A stretch of DNA of 64,000 bases from Prunus persica. Taxonomy: Eukaryota > Streptophyta > Magnoliopsida > Rosales > Rosaceae. The position numbers and the translations under genes were made by a program. Position 1 is the stretch's first letter, and the number at the start of each line of letters is the position of its first letter. Below, piece by piece: positions 12,379 to 22,616 of the stretch. A model generated the notes under the pieces. It had not been told where the DNA came from, did no database searches, and saw only the letters and a program-made list of their open reading frames with translations. The stretch covers positions 11,201,507 through 11,265,506 of the forward strand of contig NC_034012.1 in assembly GCF_000346465.2 (NCBI RefSeq). Reading direction: 5' to 3'.

Positions 12379-13872
12379 TCATGGCCTGTATGAGATGAGT
12401 GCTTAGCATTGTTTGGATGTTCACCAAAGTTATAGAGGGTTTGAAGCTGTTTTTGCGTGTGCAATAACACCAACTTTGTGAGTTGACATTTTCTTGAAAA
12501 TTGAAATGGCATACAATAAGAACATTTTGCACCCTTAATCTTCCTTGTTTTGAGGGAAAGAACTACAACTGGTAAAATTGCAGGCAAGATATCTAAATTT
12601 GACACAACCAGAATCAGAATAAAAGACTCTAAAACAGGACAATATTATTTTGATGGTATTGCCGTGGTTGCGAAGTAATTGAGAGCAAATGGAGAACAAG
12701 TCGTTGATTAGAGATTCGTTGACAAATTCTTAAAAGTATAACTAGGAAAATTTGAACATATTCTTAGGCTAGTACATGAGTTGTTTAAAAACAGAGAGCT
12801 TTCGAGAGAAGCAAACAAAGCTCATTAATATTAGAGATCTTATATATAGGTTGAGTACAATTAACTTAATTAACCATGATTAGAGTAATATTTACAACTA
12901 AGTGACTTGCTGCCTAACTAATGCGAAGTTGCCTAACCCCAGTCAATGTTCTTGAATTGGTGAGCCGGACTTCTAGATTGGTGACTTTGAGTACAAGTAG
13001 AGATCTGATTGGACTGCTGTATTGTATCACTCTTGAGCAACATTTTCTTGCAACTCAATTTTTAAAAGGGTAAGTTCCACCCATGAGTTCCTATCATGAT
13101 ATCAAAGCAGATTTCACTAGGAAACTGAGGTTGAGTTCATGGAAGGGCGGGTTATATAGGTTGCATTAAAATGAACGTTAGTTTTATGTGTGGTCATATT
13201 ATGGAGTCATTAAATATTGGGTTATCGAGCTACCTCAAGGGAACGAAAGCGCTATGAGCTTAATTAGATTGAAACAATTTGATTCAACCTTGATGCAAGC
13301 AATATTGGAGGAAGGGGAATTCGAATTGATCAGGACCTCGGTTTAGAAGTAAATGCTCTTTATAATAACTTTCATAAAGCAACTATCGAAAAACAAAAAA
13401 AGAAAACAAAGGGGTCAGGTCAAATGTCACAATTGCTAGAAGTTTGGTCATTATGCATTATTATTATGTGACATATGGATTTCAAAATTTTCTTCATGGA
13501 TTTCTCTGCAAAAATAAACTTCTGTAGTACGGTCATTGCATCAGAGCTTTTGGTTTTAGCATCTGAGTGGTACAATAATTACAATATCATAACATTTTTC
13601 TGGTCTAACAATATCATAATCTTTGCCTCCAAATGTTTAATATTAGTGAAATCAATAGGATTAGGGGGGACCATTTTCGTCACCATATAGTTTGGTATGA
13701 ACTCAATGTCACACACTGGACTTATTGAACAACAGATGTTGGATTTAGTGGATAAAAGATGCTCCTGAACTTTTATAAATACTACTAATCTCACTCACCA
13801 TGTACATAAAATCCCAGTTATATTTTCCAAAGCTCCATACCTGAAAGATTTTCGGGGTTCGGAGAGCTAGCC
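12379..13872. other. Gene-free, possible LTR-element remnant
   Basis: No gene is seen. Around 13093 TGATATCAAAGC resembles a degenerate tRNA-Met primer binding site (two mismatches to TGGTATCAGAGC). The ~400 bases before it have LTR-like character, including TTATATATAGG near 12840. This may be the end of a decayed LTR retrotransposon. No target-site duplication was found. Confidence 0.3.
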
Positions 13873-14453
13873 ATGGCTGTCAAAGAGAAAAAGGATCAAA
13901 AAACAGTTGGTGTTGGAGTTGAAGCCCTGTGGAGAGCTATGGCTAAGGATACAGTTACTGTTATACCAAAGATAATGCCTAGTATTGTGCGCAGGATTGA
14001 AGTGATTGAGGGAGATGGTGGCCTTGGTTCTGTTTTGCTCTTCAATCTTGGCGATCGTGAGTACCGAAATTTTCTTTTTGCAATTGAAAGGTGGAATTTG
14101 ATTAAATCAAGGATAGAATATCTCAGTTTTAGTTCGTGGAAGGAACTTATATTTCTATATGGAAAATTTTAAGATAAATTTATAATAAAACTAATTTCTT
14201 GCATTGAATTTATATATAAACACTGAAATTTATAAATTGATGAAACAAACCAAAAAAGGTCAACTTTAATTTTTGTTTAAAATTTGAATGATGTGTGAAA
14301 TACTATTATTATCCTTACATTATGATTAAAAATATATATATAGTGATGTCATTGTTCTAAATTTTAGGTTTTTCAAAACTTGTATGATATATTTAGCCGT
14401 TTGAAAAGTCAAATGGGTTTGTTTCTACTCACATATATGATCACCGCCCTTGA

Positions 14454-14503
<50 letters not shown>

Positions 14504-14607
14504 TAGATAGATGGTAGCCGGTATGACGGCTTGTGTGGTGCTAGGGTATGGGCTATCAATGGATCATAATTTGATCCGGATCCGATATAATTAATAGGAC
14601 ATGGATT

Positions 14608-14644
<37 letters not shown>

Positions 14645-14738
14645 TAGTTGGTATGGCGGCTTGTGTGGTGCTAGGGTATGGGCTGTTAATGGATCAAAAT
14701 TTAATCTAGATTTGATATTTTTTAATAGGACATGGATT

Positions 14739-14777
<39 letters not shown>

Positions 14778-15705
14778 TAGCCGTTAAGGCGGCTTGTGTA
14801 GTGCTGGTATGGGCTGTCAAGGGATCATATTTTGATCCGGATCCGATGTAATTAATAGAAAATGGATTTGGTGGCAATTCAATAACTTGATTATGTTCCG
14901 AATCTATTCATAAATACGGTGAACTTTTGTAAATAAATAAAACTATTTTCAACTATTCGTAGATATGACATAAAAGAATTTGGACCGGGTTATCGTATAA
15001 TTCAACAAATCGGATATGGATCTAATTGTGAATGATCCATTAGATTTTCGGATTAGATCAAGTTGAAATTATTTTGAAATCGGATCTAGTCGGATTTCAT
15101 GTGCTCTGCTCAATCTCTGACCCATTTACATGTCTAGTATGGGTGGCGGGGGACAAGGGTGGGGTGGGGAAGTTATCTTGTGAAAATTTTAACCTCATTT
15201 TTTAATTTTAAATTGGACTTTCAGATGTTTTTAAAGTTACTAGTTTTTTTTTATATTTTTATTATTAGGATGGTGTAAATGTTGCGAAATGCGGGTAAAT
15301 GCACAACTTCTAAATGTAGAAGCTCGGGATCCAACAAGTTGTTACATGTTTTTAAACAATAAGATGATGTTAATGGAAGTTTTTTCTTGTTCTTTTCTTT
15401 TTTCTGAAACAAAAATGCCAGATCATGTAGAGTCCAAGAGAAAACAGACAGAAAAAATTGTGGAACTTGACGACTCTGAGTATCGATTTGCACTGAAAGT
15501 ATTGGAAGGTCCGGCGCTAACACTGCGCAATTTTTCTGCATTGACAACTTCTTTCCAACTTAGCAAAATCGGAGAGCAGGAGACCTTGGTTGATATGAAA
15601 GTGGTGTATGAGACTGAAAAAGAGGAAGCTAATACCGGAGATATAGCATTGCAGCCTGCGATTTCTTACATTCAGTTCCTGGAGAAATATGTATTGGAAT
15701 CATAG
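13873..15705 (+). CDS. Phytohormone-binding-like PR-10 protein, copy 1
   Basis: Exons 13873-14056 and 15422-15705 (donor GGCGATC|GTGAGT, acceptor AAATGCCAG|AT), 155 residues. It belongs to the Bet v 1/PR-10 superfamily, subgroup of the legume cytokinin-specific binding protein/phytohormone-binding protein: N-terminal VGVEALWRAMAKD, the glycine loop IEGDGGLGSV, KIVELDD and the C-terminal helix ISYIQFLEKYVLES. These are small cytosolic proteins with a hydrophobic cavity that bind cytokinin or gibberellin in tested members; the ligand here is unknown. It is the most divergent of the three tandem copies (basic N-terminus, ALTLRNFSAL where the others have GHLNFGFSSY). Its intron is 1365 bp against 214 and 129 bp in the other two and contains a GA-rich minisatellite. 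The acceptor is inferred from phase and from alignment to copies 2 and 3. Confidence 0.82.
14459..14870 (+). repeat. Three-copy ~131-bp minisatellite headed by (GA)n
   Basis: Inside the intron of PR-10 copy 1. Three units begin ATGGTAG at 14511, 14641 and 14774. Each is preceded by a GA microsatellite (about 14459-14498, 14609-14640, 14740-14773) and carries GGCTTGTGT(g/a)GTGCT, GGTATGGGCT and GGATTTGG. Units 1 and 3 share GATCCGGATCCGAT. Periods are 130 and 133 bp. Confidence 0.85.
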
Positions 15706-17005
15706 TGGGAGGATAGCTTAGCATCATCCTAGTACTGAAATGTGTTTGATCGATCAGTTCAAGCCAACTAGCTGAGTTAGGTTCATCTTGTCAGATTAAA
15801 TAACAGTGGACTTTACCTTGAGCTAGCAAATAAGGTTTTTATTGTGAATAAATGGTAGCAGCTACAAAGTTGCTGCTGGTATCAGAAATTTGGCATCTCC
15901 TTGATTTGGATGATGCAGTGTTGTGGGCAGTAGCAGTTTCATGAATTGTTGTGTTGTGCATGCAGCCTCCCTACTTTCTTTTTATTGAATGAGACTTCTT
16001 TTGGTTGATAAGATTACTATTCAAATAGATTCATTGGATTTGATCATTAATATTAAATTTATAATGTTACATTGTGTTTAGTCATTTAAAATCCAATACC
16101 AATACTTTATATGTGACATTTTTATGATCCTTCCAACCCATACAAGCTTAGAGTCAAAATCCGAATTCATAATTTACCTTCAAATAAATGGAAACCAACA
16201 TAACATAATATAACATATATAGTCTATCTTGTTATGGATATTACCAAATATGTGTAATAAGATTCGGGGAACTTATGGCAGATAGAAATGGGTTATAGAA
16301 AAGTTATTTTCAAGAATGATTGTCTTCAAATCGTTTAAGCTTTTCAAGTGGCTCAGGTCACTGAGTTTTACCCATGTATGTCATATTGTTATTTGGATGA
16401 CTCTCTTTACGGTGCGTTTGGATGAGAAAATTTAAAAGTAATAAGGAATTCATAAATGATAAAATTTAAAATGAGGGAAATTAATGTCCTAAATTTGTGA
16501 AGTTTCTTGTTTGGTATGGTTTTAAACACGAAATTTAATGTTTATCATCTAGGAATTTTAGAATCGACAATTATTTAGATATAATTTCTAGATTTCTTTG
16601 TGTTTTTTAAATTCAAACATGAGAATTGGTTTATGTCAATTTAGAAATTTTGATTTTCGTCAAAATCTCAAGTTTATTTCTCTCATCCAAACACACCAAA
16701 CAGTCTATCCTTTATACTATGTATTCCTCTTGATCTAATAAAATTATATCGCATTTTTATTAAAAGAAAAAAGAAAAAAAGAGAATTACCTAACTTTCAT
16801 ATACTTTATAAGGAATGCCATATGTAAATGAGCTTCTGTCCTTACAGAAACTATCCAATTGTGAAAGAAAACGGCATCTCGCATGCCAGTTTGTCAACAT
16901 ATGCAGAAGATGCTGCGTTTCCACTTGAAAATCATTTGTATATTTATGGCTTCGGTTATATCAGTCGATTATCTCTCTCTCTCTCAAAAACTACATTTGA
17001 GAGCC
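15706..17005. other. Intergenic, PR-10 copies 1-2
   Basis: Contains the 3'UTR of copy 1 and, from about 16860, upstream sequence of copy 2 that is similar to that of copy 3. No other gene or element is supported. Confidence 0.5.
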
Positions 17006-17684
17006 ATGGTTAAGGAAATTAAAACTGAAGCAAAAGTAAGTGTTGGGATTGAAGCCTTGTGGAAAGCTTTGGCAAAAGATGTGGCATTTGTGACAGAAAA
17101 AGTCATCCCAAATTTGGTCAAGAATGCCGAAGTGATAGAAGGAGATGGTGGCATTGGCACAGTCTTCCTCTTCAATTTTGGTTCCGGTAAGTCCCCAACT
17201 CTTTTTGACACTTTCAAATTTCAATATTTGAATATGAACTTCTTTGCCAACAAGGTCTAGCCCAGTGGTCTCATGTTCGAGAAAATCCCCCTCTCCTTTT
17301 CCAACTTTGGCAACAAAAATAAAAAGCTTCTTCCTCCACCATATAACATGCAACAATGAATTTTATGTTTTCCTTTTCTTTTGTGAACAATGTTGTTCAG
17401 ATGTACCAAAGATGAGTTATCAGAAGGAAAAGATTGTGGAGCTTGATGAGGCTGTGCATAAAATTGGGCTGCAAGTCATTGAAGGAGGACACTTGAACTT
17501 TGGGTTTTCTTCATACAAAACAACCTTCCAACTCACTCGAATTCAGGAAGAGGAGACCATGGTCAGTGTTGAGGTCACATATGAGTCTCAAGTGGAAGAT
17601 AGTAGCATGCCATCAAAGACAGCAAAGTCTGTTTTAGCATTCATAAGGAGCTTAGAATGTTATTTGTTGAATGGTGCTATCTAG
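17006..17684 (+). CDS. Phytohormone-binding-like PR-10 protein, copy 2
   Basis: Exons 17006-17186 and 17401-17684 (donor GGTTCCG|GTAAGT, acceptor GTTGTTCAG|ATGTACC), 154 residues starting MVKEIKTEAKVSVGIEALWK. It matches the cytokinin-specific/phytohormone-binding subgroup of Bet v 1 proteins: IEGDGGIGTV loop, DVPKMSYQKEKIVELDE, HKIGLQVIEGGHL, YKTTFQL and a C-terminal helix SLECYLLNG. The start methionine matches copy 3 and the legume proteins. Earlier in-frame starts exist in the 5' region but lie in the leader shared with copy 3. The intron contains a short SINE fragment. The gene looks intact. Role: cytosolic small-ligand binding, hormone buffering proposed for the family. Confidence 0.88.
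17251..17326 (+). mobile_element. SINE fragment in PR-10 copy 2 intron
   Basis: AAGGTCTAGCCCAGTGG followed by TCTCATGTTCGAGAAAATCC resembles a deleted form of the SINE family at 53388 and 21448 (shared GGTCTAxCCCA and GTGGTCTCATGTTCGA). The middle is missing and no duplication is evident. Confidence 0.5.
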
Positions 17685-17915
17685 AATTTTGATATTGTTT
17701 TTGTTTGAATGCACCATGAGATGAGTCCTAGTCAACTCATAATGGGCTTTGACTGTTTCTGTTCTACATTTTGATGAGCAAATTTGGGCCATTTTATTGA
17801 GCTGGAGAAGCCCATTGTGTGAATTACCTCAAATTCAATTACCTAGAATGAAAAATAACAATTGAAGAAAAAGAAACTATCCATTGGTTGGCTTTCTCGG
17901 AAAAAAAAAGGTTTG

Positions 17916-18265
17916 TGTTATAGAACTAGAATAATCAGAGAGTATGAGAAGAACCACTAAATATTGGGAGTATATTAGGAGTGGAATTATATTTGCTCTT
18001 TGTGGTGTTTACACTGACAGAATTTCTTCTCATATAGAACTCACTCTCTCTTTTCTTCTCTGACTCTGACTCTCTTCTCTTCTAATTGGTTGTGTATTTT
18101 ACAACTTTAGAGGAAGCCTATTTATAGGCAATTAGAATGGCCTCCTGTGGATGCATCTTCAACATTTTCTACCAACATCATTATTCATCCCAACATCATA
18201 ATTTCATCTTTTGACTAATACCCCCTTACTTTATTCATGTGGACTTCACTTCTTACTTTATAACA
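17916..18265 (-). mobile_element. Solo LTR (350 bp) with 5-bp duplication
   Basis: Begins TGTTATAG and ends TTATAACA, flanked by GTTTG at 17911-17915 and at 18266-18270. On the minus strand it carries a TATAAATAGG promoter box followed by a purine-rich leader, so the transcriptional orientation is minus. No internal retrotransposon sequence is left, which fits unequal recombination between two LTRs. It lies between PR-10 copies 2 and 3. Confidence 0.8.
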
Positions 18266-18720
18266 GTTTGAAGTTTTTTTTTCTTCCATTGCTTTGCCTT
18301 GCCCCTAGTTATAAGCGTGCTAGTGGAATCATCTTATAATGGACAAGCATAAGTGGTAGAAGGAAAGAGTAGGAAGGTTATATTGAATTTCAGACCGAAA
18401 AATTAAAGTGTTGCGTAATACGATACACATTGCCAATTAATTTTAGATTAGATGTTGCAATTCTATAAAAAAAAACACATTGAGAAAGATAAACTTCTAA
18501 TCAAGTATACAATGTTAGTAAACATGGAATAAATCGCTTTCTATCCTCACAGAAATAGGTTATTGGTGAAAGCAAAAGGCATCTATCATGCCACCGATAG
18601 TGTCCTTGTGTGCAAAAGATGCTTTCTTTCCACTAATCAAAATACCATCTGCATATCTATGACCTGGGTTTTATCAGTCCAAAGTTCTCATCCCTTTCTC
18701 TAAAGTTACATTTGGGAGCC

Positions 18721-19311
18721 ATGGTTAAGGAAATTAAAACTGAAGCAGTAGTGAAAGTTGGGATTGAAGCCTTGTGGAAAGCTTTGGTAAAATATGTGAG
18801 ATTTGTGGCACCAAAACTCATCCCACTGGTCAAGAATGTACAAATGCTAGAAGGAGATGGTGGCCTTGGCACAGTCTTGCTCTCCAATTTTGGCTCTGGT
18901 GAGCAATTTGCCTTAACAACTTCTTTGAGCTTCCTCCTCCATAAGAGAAAATTATATGCATGATGCAATAAGATTTTAATTATTTGGGTGATGTTATATG
19001 TTAATAATAATGAATATTTTTGGTCAGATATACCAAAGATAAGTTCTTCCAAGGAGAAGATTGTGGAGCTTGATGAGTCTCTGCATAAAATTGGGCTGCA
19101 AGTCATAGAAGGGGGCCATTTGAATCTTGGGTTTTCTTCATACAGAACAACTTTCCAACTTACTGCAATTCGGGAGCAGCGCAGCCTGGTCAGTATCATG
19201 ATCACCTATGAGTCTGAAGTGGAGGATAGTGGCATACCGTCAACGATAAACATGTCTTCTTTCAATTTCATCAGGAACCTAGAATCTTATTTGTTGAATG
19301 ATGCTACCTAG
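18721..19311 (+). CDS. Phytohormone-binding-like PR-10 protein, copy 3
   Basis: Exons 18721-18898 and 19028-19311 (donor GGCTCTG|GTGAGC, acceptor TTTGGTCAG|ATATACC), 153 residues. It is very close to copy 2 in protein (MVKEIKTEAVVKVGIEALWK, LEGDGGLGTV, EKIVELDESLHKIGLQVIEGGHLNLGFSSY) and in about 150 bp of upstream sequence, so the duplication included the proximal promoter. No lesion is visible. Family role as for copies 1 and 2: a Bet v 1 fold protein that probably binds a small plant hormone or related ligand in the cytosol. Confidence 0.88.
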
Positions 19312-19422
19312 ATTTTATGTTATTATATATTTTTATTGTTTGGTTGGGGCTGGCTGTTTATGCAAAGCACCATGAGATTCAGTAGTTGTTCCCTTATTTT
19401 GTTAAGCAGTGCTTGTGGTAAC

Positions 19423-20771
19423 TTATTTCTTGCAAACAATCCCGTATCCTCCTAAGGAGGATCTTCTGGTGCAGTAAAGTGTGACACAATCCACAACTGC
19501 TGATGACCCTTCTTTCTCTGCCACACATTTCTGTGGCGAGAACATACAAGAAACACAATCTGCCCATAGAAGTGATGAGGTTTGATACTCGTCTTCACCC
19601 CCCACAACTGGCATTGCCATCCAGGCTTTGCTAAGCACTCCCTCAACTTTTGGGGACAGAGCAAAGAACTTAAACTGGAATTCCAAGTGGGCAAAACAGT
19701 CTTCAGAAGGCACTTGATAGTTGTGGATCCAATCATCTTCTTTGGTCACTGGCACCACATTGATCATACTCTGAGCAACATGCTTAAGGGACACAATAAC
19801 ACTGTTCCTGCTTGATATTCTCTCAACTTTAACATCTTTTTCGGGAGAGTACCAAGTGGAGGGATAGGCCTCTTCTAAAACTACATCGTTTCCATTGTAA
19901 GTGAACTTTAGGTGGTCAATTTGGTTGTCCCAAGTACCCACTTTGGTGGCTTCTACAGAGAAACTGTGAGAGCTGAAAAGCATTCCCAGGGCTTGAATCC
20001 AAGTTTAGTCGCGTGTTCGATCCGCTGGCCTGTGGCCACTGAAGCGATCATTGATCTGGAGGTTTCTGTCTGAGACTAAGCTGAACTGTTGGTTGCTCTT
20101 GCCATGGAAATAGAAAACAATGCCATCACCACCAATGAAGCGGGGATCATAGCATGCTGATCCAGGGCTATTGCAGTTTGGCTTACGGTCTAAAATATCA
20201 AACACTTCATTAAGTTTGTATTCATTAACAGAAAGAATTATCAAAGAGCATGATTTCCATGGATTCACCACCCAGTCCTATATGAAACTATTGGGTAGAT
20301 AAAAATACAAAAAATGTCTTTTTCATTTTAAAACAAAATGCCAAATAACGCGTCTCTGTGTACAAAACAAACTCATTTCTGAGCAACGTTCTTTTGCCGT
20401 ACATCTTGGACTACATATTAAAGGGTAAAAAAAAAACTACTTCATAACTAATGATCTGAATTGATAATCTCATGATATAACATGTCAAATTGTGTGACAA
20501 GAGAACATGTAAGAGAAAGAGGCATTCTTGTGATAAGTATATAAATTTTGAGTACATTAACACAAACAAAATGAACAAAATGATATGAAGGAAAGAATGT
20601 GATCTTATGTTTGCATTGGGCCTTGGAAATAGGTGAATCACAGTCAACATAGCATCGGCTTGCTGGGTTGGTACAGTGGAGAGAAGTGTATGCTTTAGCT
20701 TGAAATGCTGCACCTGCAACAAATACTAGGACAATGATTAATGTGGAACTGCTTCTTAAGACATCTATAGT
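19423..20771 (-). pseudogene. Root_cap-domain pseudogene
   Basis: Paralogue of the gene at 10393-11576 with the same two-exon plan. Exon 2 (about 19423-20189; acceptor ATTTTAG|ACCG) keeps the Root_cap core and ends GGYGIVCKK, but has an in-frame TAA (at 20007-20009 on the plus strand) where the intact gene reads a Tyr codon in RDYTWIQ. The exon 1 remnant (about 20618-20771) aligns with the intact exon 1 but has ATA where the start ATG should be. It has lost a block containing several of the Cys codons, and the donor reads C|ATAAGA instead of A|GTAAGT. Four independent lesions make function unlikely. Reading on past the TAA, the frame is open to the normal C-terminus, so decay looks recent. 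Confidence 0.85.
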
Positions 20772-21436
20772 TCTTAATAGGTTAAAAGAATTCCAAACAA
20801 GGCCTTATGAAGCAGCTGATAGATGTAGCAACTTAACTGGTTTTCCCCGTGCTATTTATAAGTTTTTTCTTCTGTATTTAATTCTGCTTTACAGTTTAGA
20901 TGCTTATTTTCGAAGCTTGGGGTAGAATCAAATCTCTGTAACTGGAGAAGTATGAACACGGGCTTTGCTGGTTAGTTTCCTATTTTGAAGATACGTGCAA
21001 CTTGTTCACATATATATAGAAGAGGGATATGCCTTCAAAATACAAATTCGATCACCTCCTGGTTTGCTTGCAGATGATGAAGGATTGGACTTTTGGTATT
21101 AAAATCAGCCATGAGTATCTGCATGTACATACAGAAGGTATTGCCACACGCATGGCCTCCCCATTAGTTCTTGGATTGTGCCTGAGCCTTGTTTTTCTTG
21201 GGAAGTAGCAATTTAATTAGACAATCCTCAAGAGAATTGAGTTGTACAGTAATATTCTCTTGGAGAGCTATACACGTGGTCTACATACCTTCTTACAGTT
21301 ATCCTAGATGATGATTTGTTCCTCCATTGTAATCTTTCCACATAATGTAGGTGGATTCGTAGGAATGAGAGAGTTAGATTGGCTAAGTAAAGGGTTAGGA
21401 AGTCCGAGAAAGAGGTGAAGTGAGTGTGTTAAAGTG
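20772..21436. other. Intergenic, no gene seen
   Basis: Upstream side of the Root_cap pseudogene. No gene or mobile element that I can support. Confidence 0.45.
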
Positions 21437-21447
21437 GCGCGTAATAA

Positions 21448-21602
21448 GTCAACGGGGTTTAGCCGAGTGGAAAAGAGTCTTGACTTGTAGATAAGTGGTC
21501 TCAAGTTTGAAGCCCCATGACACATTGGTAGTGCATGTGTGCAGAACTCTTCTCCCTTTATAGTTTACACTCAGACTTTCGCTTGTATGAAAAAAAATGG
21601 TA
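21448..21602 (+). mobile_element. SINE with imperfect target-site duplication
   Basis: An A box TAGCCGAGTGG and a B-box-like GTTTGAAGCCC are spaced as in a tRNA-derived SINE, with an A-rich 3' end (ATGAAAAAAAATG). Flanks are GCGCGTAATAA (21437-21447) and GCACGTAATAA (21603-21613), one mismatch. It resembles the SINE at 53388 (shared ACGGGGT(c/t)TA start). Confidence 0.65.
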
Positions 21603-21702
21603 GCACGTAATAATATACTTAGATTGTCTAGGAAATTGATAGTTTTCTATAAAAATAACTTCCTTAGTTCATTGTAGTAATTTTAAAAATAGATTGGTAG
21701 AC

Positions 21703-21800
21703 GTGAGTTAGGCCAGTTGGTTAAGAAAATGTGTGCTCCTTGCACTCAAAGTTATATTCTCTTTCTCGTACAATAGAGTAGTTTAAAATACTGCTTTGTT
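21703..21800 (+). mobile_element. Possible tRNA-like SINE remnant
   Basis: GTTAGGCCAGTTGGTTAAG looks like a tRNA A-box region, followed by TGTGCTCCTTGCACTCAAAGTT. The B box and tail are degraded and no duplication was found. Confidence 0.3.
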
Positions 21801-21960
21801 AAAATCAAAGATCATGGTCATTTTATTTGGAAAAAATTTAATAGATGTCGAGACTCGAGAGAGAGAAATTTGGAGTCAACAAAATTCCTTAGGAAAAAGA
21901 GAGAGAAATTTGCTTTTAGGAACTCTCTTGGTGGGCCACTTCAGGCCCTAAACACTTCGT

Positions 21961-22616
21961 TAGCGGAGCTTTACTTTTTTGTCATTTCGAGTACTGCTCG
22001 TCCAAGGCCCACCACCATCCCTTCATTTCCCTCCAATCCCATTCAGTTAACTCGTCTCCAGAGCTTTCGTGCTCGCACCAGAAAAACCCTAACTCCTACT
22101 GAAAATTACCCGCTTGCGATTCAACTCCGTCCAACCAGGTGAGTCGCCCTTCACTCCCAATCCTGCAAGAACCTTTTGCTCAAACTTCTTGTGTATTTTA
22201 CACACGCTGTCCACTCAAATTCTGACTTCAAAATCGGAAATTAAGCCACAAATTTAGATTTAGTTTAATTTCTGCTGTCACTCTGAGTGATGGAAACTGT
22301 GAGTTTCTTGGGCTAAATTACAGATTGAAGTTAGAAATAACATGGGTTTTGTGGGAAGTGATTGATTTATGTGAATTTGATGTTCAATTTGTGTGTAAAG
22401 ATGATCAAAGTCTCAATGATTGATACGAGAATCCATAAAAGTATTGATAATGGATTGCGACGTAATTGTTTGAGATGATATACCCGTTTGATACTTTGCT
22501 TAAGATGATATACTGGTCGCGTTCAAGAAATGCGGGATTGTGTTCTTGATTTGTTTCTGAGCTGACTTATTGATTTGGGTTAAGAAGCTGTCACTGAGAG
22601 AACGCGGTATAGGGTA
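21961..22616 (+). other. LDL2 leader exon and 5'UTR intron
   Basis: A pyrimidine-rich leader (about 21961-22138, with AAACCCTAA) ends at a strong donor, CAACCAG|GTGAGTCG. A likely acceptor is TTGGGTTAAG near 22585, just before the LDL2 start. Exact ends are inferred. Confidence 0.45.

Noticed and set aside
14459..14870. CRISPR-like array
   Set aside because: Regular units, but they are contiguous tandem repeats with no spacers, in a plant intron.
21448..21530. Possible tRNA-Leu or tRNA-Ser gene
   Set aside because: The A and B boxes are tRNA-like, but the arms do not pair into a cloverleaf and there is an A-tail with flanking repeats; it is a SINE.
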